Assembly: GCF_006838285.1 (NCBI RefSeq)
Contig: NZ_CP038228.1
Location: forward strand, 1,612,001-1,676,000
Source of the DNA: Xanthomonas translucens pv. cerealis
GTDB taxonomy: Bacteria > Pseudomonadota > Gammaproteobacteria > Xanthomonadales > Xanthomonadaceae
DNA length: 64,000 nucleotides
Reading direction: 5' to 3'
Shown here: positions 55,768 to 61,792 of the stretch, in pieces
Position numbering within the stretch: position 1 is the stretch's first letter
How the letters are laid out: each line of letters opens with the position of its first letter
Program-made: the position numbers and the translations under genes
Notes under the pieces: model-generated
What the model saw: only the letters and a program-made list of their open reading frames with translations
What the model was told of the DNA's origin: nothing
Databases searched by the model: none

Positions 55768-57068
55768 ATAACGCACTTTCCGCGCTGGGCGGCAACGCCC
55801 GCCTCGGCGCACCAAGCAGCAGCGCAGATCCGCAGGGCCAGGGCCGCAGCGGCGGCCAGGACTTCGACAAGCTGCTCGGCAATGACAGCGCGCGCGCCGC
55901 GCCCAAGCCGGCACCACGGCCGAACGCCAACAAGGCGCAGCAGGCCGCGGCCGACAAGAAGGACGCGGCTGCGAAGCGCCCGCAGACCGAGGAAGACACC
56001 GCCAGCGAGCCGGCGCGCAGCGCGCAGGCCGGCACCCAGGCCGCGCGCGACACCCAGAAGAGCAGCGACGAGTCCAAAGCCCCGACCAAGGCTCCGGCCA
56101 AGGGCGCCAAAGCCGACGCCAAGCAGGATGAGGACAGCGAGGAAGACGCCGGCTGGCCGCCGGCCGGCCTGGCCGGCATCGGCATGAGCCTGTTGCCGAC
56201 GCTGGCGGCCGCGCTGCCGGCGGCAAGCGCCGGTCCGCTGGGTGCGGCCGGGCTGGCGATCGGCGTCGCTGGCGCCGCTGCCCAGGGCGTGGCCGCGCTG
56301 CTCGGCGGCGACACCCTGACTGCAGCGGCCGGCGCCGATCCCGCCGCCGCCGCGGCCGCGACCGCCGCCGCGCCGGCGACCGCCGCAGGCAGTACCGGCG
56401 CCAGCGCCGCAGGCGGCTTCGGCGGCATGCTGGCGCAGGTTGCCGGAGCCGCGGCGCAGGCGGCCGGCGGCGGCGACGCGGCACCGGTCGCCGCGCTGGC
56501 GAGCGCCGCGGACAAGAGCGCCGACCGCGGCAGCGATGTCGCCAGCACCGGCACCGATCCGATCAACCTGCTGGCGACGGCAGGGATCCACGCGCCGGCG
56601 CGCAGCGCCGACCCCGCCGCGCCGTTCGCCGGCTCGCCGACCCCGACCCCGAACCTGCACGGCGACCACTTCGACGACGAACTGGGCGCACGCATGAGCT
56701 GGCTGGCGGACCAGAAGATCGGCCACGCGCACATCAAGCTCAGCCCGGCCGAGCTGGGCCCGGTCGAAGTGCGCCTGCATCTGAACGGCGACCAGGTCAA
56801 CGCCAGCTTCTCCAGCGCCCAGCCGGAAGTGCGCCAGGCGCTGGAGAACAGCCTGCCGCGACTGCGCGAAATGCTCGGCCAGCACGGCTTCCAGCTCGGC
56901 CAGGCCGACGTCGGTCAGCAGCAACAGCAGGCCTCGCAGAACGCACGGCAAGGCGGCGGGTCGAACGGCGGCAATGCCGGCGGCGGCGCTGGCGACGAGC
57001 TGCTGGGCAGCGTCGGGATTCCGTCGGTGGTGCTGCGCCAGCGCGGCCTGCTCGACGCCTACGCTTAA
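55764..57068 (+). CDS. fliK: Hook-length control protein FliK
   Basis: The 434-residue protein has a low-complexity N-terminal region of about 300 residues rich in Ala, Lys, Asp and Pro, which acts as the molecular ruler. The conserved C-terminal hook domain follows (about 310-390: MSWLADQKIGHAHIKLSPAELGPVEVRLHLNGDQVNASFSSAQPEVRQALENSLPRLREML). It measures the hook and switches export specificity. A Gln/Gly-rich tail follows. Last gene of the fliE operon. Confidence 0.93.
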   Translation: MNNALSALGGNARLGAPSSSADPQGQGRSGGQDFDKLLGNDSARAAPKPAPRPNANKAQQAAADKKDAAAKRPQTEEDTASEPARSAQAGTQAARDTQKSSDESKAPTKAPAKGAKADAKQDEDSEEDAGWPPAGLAGIGMSLLPTLAAALPAASAGPLGAAGLAIGVAGAAAQGVAALLGGDTLTAAAGADPAAAAAATAAAPATAAGSTGASAAGGFGGMLAQVAGAAAQAAGGGDAAPVAALASAADKSADRGSDVASTGTDPINLLATAGIHAPARSADPAAPFAGSPTPTPNLHGDHFDDELGARMSWLADQKIGHAHIKLSPAELGPVEVRLHLNGDQVNASFSSAQPEVRQALENSLPRLREMLGQHGFQLGQADVGQQQQQASQNARQGGGSNGGNAGGGAGDELLGSVGIPSVVLRQRGLLDAYA

Positions 57069-57110
57069 TCCAGCGGCAGCATCGCGCGGCCGGACCGACG
57101 CCGGTCGCTC

Positions 57111-57182
57111 CTTGCGAGGGGCTTCAGCCCCGACGGGCATCACCGATAAAGCCCGTCGGGACTGAAGTGCCTCCCACAAAAG
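57111..57182. repeat. REP-type palindromic pair between fliK and fliL
   Basis: The left arm (57111-57138) reads GCGAGGGGCTTCAGCCCCGA and continues CGGGC. The right arm (57151-57182) reads GCCCGTCGGGACTGAAGTGC followed by CTCCCACAAAAG. They are inverted copies around a 12-base loop. The GxGGCTTCAGxCCxGACG core is the form of extragenic palindromes mobilised by RAYT transposases and is common in Xanthomonas and relatives. Confidence 0.85.
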
Positions 57183-57242
57183 GCCGCATCGGCGGGCCGC
57201 CACGGCCACCGTCAAATATCCGGCAAGCGCACCCTGCCATTT

Positions 57243-57259
57243 CGGCACACCGATTGCAT
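57243..57259 (+). promoter_or_regulatory. sigma54 promoter of the fliL operon, with adjoining palindrome
   Basis: CGGCAC (57243-57248), spacer ACCGA, TTGCAT (57254-57259). Directly after it lies a perfect 9-base inverted repeat, CCTTAAGGG (57260-57268) and CCCTTAAGG (57278-57286); each arm also holds the self-complementary CCTTAAGG. The predicted start is near 57269, so only the second arm, which contains the AAGGAG ribosome-binding site of fliL, is transcribed. Confidence 0.83.
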
Positions 57260-57295
57260 CCTTAAGGGCAGAGTCCCCCCTTAAGGAGCCAATCC

Positions 57296-57832
57296 GTGGC
57301 AGCAGCAGCCGACAAATCGAAGAAATCCGCCGACGCCAAGGACCCCAAAGAGGCCCCGGAGGGCGGCAAGTCGAAGAAGAAGCTGCTGATCATCGTCATC
57401 GCCGCGGTGCTGGTGCTGGGCGGCGGCGGCGCCGGCGCCTGGTTCTTCCTGAAGAAGCCCGACGCCGCACACGGCAAGCCGGCGGCCAAGACCGCCGAAC
57501 TGCCCAAGCCGGCGCAGTATTTCGCGATGGACCCGGCCTTCGTGGTCAACCTCAACGGCAGCCCGGACGACGGCCCGCACTACCTGCAGATGGAAGTGCA
57601 GCTGATGACCCGCGACCCGGAAGAGCTGAAGCTGATCACCGAGAACGCCCCGGCGATCCGCGCACACCTGCTGATGCTGTTCTCGCAGGTGCAGGCGAAG
57701 GACATCGCCGACATCGCGGGGCGCAAGAAGCTGCAGGCCGCGGCGCTGGCCGACGCGCAGAAGCTGATGGCCGCCGAAACCGGCAAGAAGTGCGTGGAAG
57801 AGCTGCTGTTCACCAGCTTCGTGACGCAGTAA
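57296..57832 (+). CDS. fliL: Flagellar basal-body-associated protein FliL
   Basis: The 178-residue protein has a Lys-rich cytoplasmic start, one membrane helix (about 29-51: LLIIVIAAVLVLGGGGAGAW) and a periplasmic FliL domain (YFAMDPAFVVNLNGSPDDGPHYLQMEVQL..). It stabilises stators at the motor. The start codon is GTG 57296 with a strong AAGGAG eight bases upstream. First gene of fliLMNOPQR. Confidence 0.93.
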   Translation: MAAAADKSKKSADAKDPKEAPEGGKSKKKLLIIVIAAVLVLGGGGAGAWFFLKKPDAAHGKPAAKTAELPKPAQYFAMDPAFVVNLNGSPDDGPHYLQMEVQLMTRDPEELKLITENAPAIRAHLLMLFSQVQAKDIADIAGRKKLQAAALADAQKLMAAETGKKCVEELLFTSFVTQ

Positions 57833-57844
57833 GGGCCGACGACG

Positions 57845-58858
57845 ATGACCGACCTGCTTTCCCAAGACGAAATCGATGCTCTGCTGCATGGCGTCGATGC
57901 CGGCGCGGTGGACACCGGGCCGGCGCCGCCGGCGCCGGGCGAAGCGCGCCAGTACGATTTCTCCAGCCAGGACCGGATCATCCGTGGACGCATGCCCACG
58001 CTGGAAATGGTCAACGAGCGCTTCGCACGGCTGTGGCGGATCGGCCTGTTCAATCTGATCCGGCGCTCGGCCGACATGTCGGTGCGCGGCATCGACCTGA
58101 TCAAGTTCAACGACTACATGCACTCGCTGTACGTGCCGAGCAATCTCAACCTGATCAAGTTCAAGCCGCTGCGCGGCACCGGCCTGATCGTGTTCGAACC
58201 GACCCTGGTGTTCACCGTGGTCGACAACTTCTTCGGTGGCGACGGCCGCTACCCCACCCGCATCGAAGGCCGCGAATTCACTCCGACCGAGATGCGGGTG
58301 ATCCAGCTGATGCTCAAGCAGACCTTCGCCGACCTGCACGAGGCCTGGGCGCCGGTGATGGAGGTGGAATTCGAGTACCTCAATTCCGAGGTCAACCCGC
58401 ACTTCGCCAACATCGTCACCCCGCGCGAATACGTGGTGGTCAGCCGCTTCCACGTGGAGCTGGAAGGCGGCGGCGGCGAGATCCACATCACCCTGCCGTA
58501 TTCGATGCTGGAACCGATCCGCGAACTGCTCGACGCCGGCATCCAGAGCGACCGCGTGGACCGCGACGAGAGCTGGAACATCATGCTGCGCGAGCAGCTC
58601 AATACCGCCGAGGTCACCGTCTCCAGCGTGCTGGCGCAGAAACAGATGACCTTGCGCGAGCTGACCCGGCTGAAGATCGGCGACGTGCTGCCGATCGATC
58701 TGCCCAAACACGTGCCGCTGTGCGTGGAGAACATCCCGGTGTTCACCGGCGAGTTCGGCATCTCGCGCGGCCAGAACGCCGTGAAGATCACTTCGACCCA
58801 ACCCCCGGGCGCGCTGCGCCGCCGCCCCACCCCCGCCCTGCAGGAAGACGCGTCATGA
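57845..58858 (+). CDS. fliM: Motor switch protein FliM
   Basis: The 337-residue protein has the N-terminal CheY-phosphate-binding peptide (LLSQDEIDALLHGV), the middle CheC-like domain (about 45-230) with LVFTVVDNFFGGDGRYPTRIEGREFTPTE, and the C-terminal FliN-like domain. It forms the C-ring with FliG and FliN and sets rotation direction. Overlaps fliN by four bases. Confidence 0.96.
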   Translation: MTDLLSQDEIDALLHGVDAGAVDTGPAPPAPGEARQYDFSSQDRIIRGRMPTLEMVNERFARLWRIGLFNLIRRSADMSVRGIDLIKFNDYMHSLYVPSNLNLIKFKPLRGTGLIVFEPTLVFTVVDNFFGGDGRYPTRIEGREFTPTEMRVIQLMLKQTFADLHEAWAPVMEVEFEYLNSEVNPHFANIVTPREYVVVSRFHVELEGGGGEIHITLPYSMLEPIRELLDAGIQSDRVDRDESWNIMLREQLNTAEVTVSSVLAQKQMTLRELTRLKIGDVLPIDLPKHVPLCVENIPVFTGEFGISRGQNAVKITSTQPPGALRRRPTPALQEDAS

Positions 58859-59193
58859 GTCAGAACGAAATCCCCGAGCCGGTCCCGGCCCAGTTCGACA
58901 GCCTGCAGCCGGAAGCCGGCAGCGACGGCGGCGAACTGAACCTGGACATGATCCTGGACGTACCGGTGACCCTGTCGCTGGAAGTCGGGCGCAACCGCAT
59001 TCCGATCCGCAACCTGCTGCAGCTCAACCAGGGCTCGGTGGTGGAACTGGAGCGCGGCGCCGGCGAGCCGCTGGACGTGTACGTCAACGGCACCCTGATC
59101 GCGCACGGCGAGGTGGTGACGATCAACGACCGCTTCGGCGTGCGCCTGACCGACGTGGTCAGCCCCAGCGAGCGCATCCGGAGACTGCGGTGA
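58855..59193 (+). CDS. fliN: Motor switch protein FliN
   Basis: The 112-residue protein has a short acidic N-terminus and the SpoA-type domain (LDMILDVPVTLSLEVGRNRIPIRNLLQLNQGSVVELERGAGEPLDVYVNG). It forms the bottom of the C-ring and docks FliH. ATGA overlap with fliM and GTGA overlap with fliO. Confidence 0.95.
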   Translation: MSQNEIPEPVPAQFDSLQPEAGSDGGELNLDMILDVPVTLSLEVGRNRIPIRNLLQLNQGSVVELERGAGEPLDVYVNGTLIAHGEVVTINDRFGVRLTDVVSPSERIRRLR

Positions 59194-59606
59194 GCCTGTT
59201 GCTCGCAGCCGCCACCCAGGCGGCCAAGTCCGCCTCGGGCGTCGGCAGCGCCGCGCCCTCGCCGCCGAGCCTGATCGGTACGGTGTTCGCCCTGTTGCTG
59301 GTGCTGGGGCTGATCCTGGGCATGGCCTGGGTGCTCAAGCGTCTGCCCGGCAGCGGCTTCCGCCCGGCCGAGGGCCTGCGCGTGGTGGCCAGCCTGGCGG
59401 TCGGCGCCAAGGAGCGCGTGGTGGTGATCGACGTCAACGGCGAGCAGTTGCTGCTCGGGGTGTCGCCGGGCGGGGTACGCACCTTGCATCACCTGCCCGA
59501 GCCGCTGCCGCAAGCGCCGGCGCCATCGCTGCCGAACCTAAGGCAGCTCAAGCACTTCCCCGATTTCGCCCAGCTGCTGGCACAAAAGCTGCGCAAGGAC
59601 AAATGA
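59190..59606 (+). CDS. fliO: Flagellar export scaffold FliO
   Basis: The 138-residue protein has one membrane helix (about 28-50: IGTVFALLLVLGLILGMAWVL) and a short cytoplasmic domain (LRVVASLAVGAKERVVVIDVNGEQLLLGVSPGGVRTLHHLP). FliO helps assemble the FliP ring of the export gate. The start is GTG 59190, overlapping the fliN stop. It overlaps fliP by four bases. Confidence 0.92.
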   Translation: MSLLLAAATQAAKSASGVGSAAPSPPSLIGTVFALLLVLGLILGMAWVLKRLPGSGFRPAEGLRVVASLAVGAKERVVVIDVNGEQLLLGVSPGGVRTLHHLPEPLPQAPAPSLPNLRQLKHFPDFAQLLAQKLRKDK

Positions 59607-60430
59607 CCATGTTGCTTCGTTGGAACCGCTACGCGCGCGGCCTGCGCCTGCTGCTGATCCTGCTGACGCTGAGCATGCTGCCGGCACTGGGCTGGGCCCA
59701 GGCCGCGCCGGCGGCACCCGCCGCGCCGGCCGCGCAGAACGCCGCGCCGACCCTGCCCTCGCTGCCGGAAGTGAACGTCGGCAAGGTCGGCGCGCAGCAG
59801 GTGAGCCTGCCGTTGCAGACCCTGATGCTGATGACCGCGCTCACCCTGCTGCCGTCGATGCTGCTGGTGCTGACCGCGTTCACCCGTATCACCATCGTGC
59901 TCGGCCTGCTGCGCCAGGCGATGGGTACCGGGCAGACCCCGTCCAACCAGGTGCTGATGGGCCTGGCGCTATTCCTGACCGCGCTGGTGATGATGCCGGT
60001 GTGGGAAAAGGCTTGGGGCCAGGGCATGAGTCCCTACCTCAACGGCCAGATCGACTTCCAGACCGCCTGGACCCTGACCACCCAGCCGCTTCGCGCATTC
60101 ATGCTGGCGCAAGTACGCGAGGCCGACCTGATGACCTTCGCTGGCATGGCCGGCAACGGCACCTACAGCGGCCCCGACGCGATCCCGTTCCCGGTGCTGG
60201 TGGCATCGTTCGTGACTTCGGAGTTGAAGACCGCGTTCGAGATCGGTTTCCTGATCTTCATCCCGTTCGTGATCATCGACTTGGTGGTGGCCAGCGTGCT
60301 GATGTCGATGGGCATGATGATGATGTCGCCGATGCTGATCTCGGCGCCGTTCAAGATCCTGCTGTTCGTGCTGGTCGACGGTTGGGTGCTGACGGTCGGC
60401 ACCCTCGCCGCCAGCTTCAACGGAGTCTGA
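59603..60430 (+). CDS. fliP: Export gate protein FliP
   Basis: The 275-residue protein has an N-terminal signal-like helix (about 15-33), an Ala/Pro-rich periplasmic piece, and the FliP membrane core (LMTALTLLPSMLLVLTAFTRITIVLGLLRQAMGT, FVTSELKTAFEIGFLIFIPFVIIDLVVASVLMSMGMMMM). FliP forms the core of the export channel with FliQ and FliR. Overlaps fliO; 4 bases before fliQ. Confidence 0.96.
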   Translation: MTMLLRWNRYARGLRLLLILLTLSMLPALGWAQAAPAAPAAPAAQNAAPTLPSLPEVNVGKVGAQQVSLPLQTLMLMTALTLLPSMLLVLTAFTRITIVLGLLRQAMGTGQTPSNQVLMGLALFLTALVMMPVWEKAWGQGMSPYLNGQIDFQTAWTLTTQPLRAFMLAQVREADLMTFAGMAGNGTYSGPDAIPFPVLVASFVTSELKTAFEIGFLIFIPFVIIDLVVASVLMSMGMMMMSPMLISAPFKILLFVLVDGWVLTVGTLAASFNGV

Positions 60431-60434
60431 GCCG

Positions 60435-60707
60435 ATGAGTCCCGAACTGGCCCTGACCGAACTGCGCGGCGGCCTGATCACCGTGCTGTGGGTGGCCGGC
60501 CCGCTGCTGCTGTCGATGCTGGTGGTGGGCGTGGTGATCGGCGTGTTCCAGGCCGCCACCCAACTCAACGAACCGACCATCGCCTTCATCGCCAAGGTCA
60601 TCACCCTGACCGCGATGCTGTTCGCCACCGGCAGCATGCTGCTGGCGCATCTGGTCGAGTACACCACCATGCTGTTCCAGCGCATTCCGCATCTGATCGG
60701 GGGCTAG
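60435..60707 (+). CDS. fliQ: Export gate protein FliQ
   Basis: The 90-residue protein has two membrane helices (about 15-38 and 50-75) with the conserved VGVVIGVFQAATQLNEPTIAFIAK between them, and the usual length for the family. It is part of the FliPQR channel. A long palindrome separates it from fliR. Confidence 0.95.
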   Translation: MSPELALTELRGGLITVLWVAGPLLLSMLVVGVVIGVFQAATQLNEPTIAFIAKVITLTAMLFATGSMLLAHLVEYTTMLFQRIPHLIGG

Positions 60708-60719
60708 GCGTGGCTGGCG

Positions 60720-60857
60720 AGAACGGGACCGGGGACCGGGGACCGGGGACCGGGAAAAGCAGGGGCAACCTCGGGGCTTTCCCGATACGCGCCCTTCGGG
60801 TCCCAGGTCCCCGGTCCCCGCCCCCGGCCTTTCCCCCCCACTCCCCGGTCCCGGCCT
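60720..60857. repeat. GGGACC-rich long palindrome, copy 3, between fliQ and fliR
   Basis: The left arm (60720-60770) holds four tandem GGGGACC-like units followed by GGGAAAAGCAGGGGCAA. The right side (60773-60857) holds GGGTCCCAGGTCCCCGGTCCCC and a second GGTCCCGG, with a looser middle part. It starts 12 bases after fliQ and ends right before the fliR ATG, so it fills the gap inside the operon. The core GGGAAAAGC-A-GGGCA is shared with copies 1 and 2. Confidence 0.85.
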
Positions 60858-60858
60858 G

Positions 60859-61650
60859 ATGGACTCCGCAACGCAAATGGTCATCGATGGCCAGCAGACC
60901 TTCGCGATGGTCGGTGCGATCCTGTGGACCATGCTGCGCATCGGCGCGATGCTGATGGCGATGCCGCTGGTCGGCAGCCGCGCGGTGCCGGCACGGGTGC
61001 GGGTCATGCTGGCGGCGACGCTGGCGATGGCGCTGGCGCCGCTGCTGCCGCCGGTGCCGGACTGGAACGGCTTCGACGCCGCAGTGGTGCTGAGCGTGGC
61101 GCGCGAACTGGCGGTCGGGGCGAGCATGGGCTTCATGCTGCGGCTGATCTTCGAAGCCGGCGCGATGGCCGGCGAACTGGTCTCGCAGAGCACCGGCCTG
61201 GGCTTCGCGCAGATGGCCGATCCGCTGCGCGGGGTCACCTCCGGGGTGATCGGGCAATGGTTCTACCTGACCTTCGGCCTGCTGTTCTTCACCGCCAACG
61301 GCCATCTGGCGGTGGTGGCGCTGCTGGTGGACAGCTACAAGGCGCTGCCGATCGGCAACGCGCTGCCGGACGCGCAGGCGATGGCCTCGGTGGCGCCGGA
61401 TTTCTTCATGAGCATGATGCGCGGCGCGTTGACCCTGGCGCTGCCGGTGATGGTGGCGATGCTGGCGGTAAACCTGGCGTTCGGCGCGCTGGCCAAGGCC
61501 GCGCCGGCACTGAATCCGATCCAGCTCGGCCTGCCGGTGGCAGTGGTGCTGGGCCTGGCGCTGCTGGCGGTGCTGGTCGGCGAGATGGGGCCGCCGGTGC
61601 AGCGCCTGTTCGATGCCGCCTTCGACGCAGCGCGACAGATCACCGCCTAG
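60859..61650 (+). CDS. fliR: Export gate protein FliR
   Basis: The 263-residue protein has six hydrophobic helices and FliR hallmarks (MLRIGAMLMAMPLVGSRAVPARVRVMLAATLAMALAPLLPP; MLRLIFEAGAMAGELVSQSTGLGFAQMADP). It completes the FliPQR export gate. The palindrome just upstream leaves almost no room for a normal ribosome-binding site (GGTCCCGGCCTG before ATG), so translation may be inefficient. Last flagellar gene in the window. Confidence 0.95.
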   Translation: MDSATQMVIDGQQTFAMVGAILWTMLRIGAMLMAMPLVGSRAVPARVRVMLAATLAMALAPLLPPVPDWNGFDAAVVLSVARELAVGASMGFMLRLIFEAGAMAGELVSQSTGLGFAQMADPLRGVTSGVIGQWFYLTFGLLFFTANGHLAVVALLVDSYKALPIGNALPDAQAMASVAPDFFMSMMRGALTLALPVMVAMLAVNLAFGALAKAAPALNPIQLGLPVAVVLGLALLAVLVGEMGPPVQRLFDAAFDAARQITA

Positions 61651-61695
61651 AACTAGAATCGGATGGCGCAAGCGCGCAGTCGGGTCTTGCCCGAT

Positions 61696-61722
61696 TCAAG
61701 CCTTGCGCGACTGCGCCGATAG
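61696..61722 (+). promoter_or_regulatory. sigma28 promoter of the propeller sensor gene
   Basis: TCAAGCCT (61696-61703), an 11-base spacer, GCCGATAG (61715-61722). The -10 box matches at 7 of 8 positions and the -35 at 5 of 8, with exact spacing. Transcription would start near 61729, 64 bases before the predicted GTG start. It lies within an imperfect inverted repeat (about 61663-61722) that may also end the fliR transcript. Confidence 0.65.
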
Positions 61723-61792
61723 TCTCTTCAACCGTGTTGCGCATGCAGCCCCCCCCCTTGCGCAGTGCCTTCCGGGAACGCCAGTCATCGCC

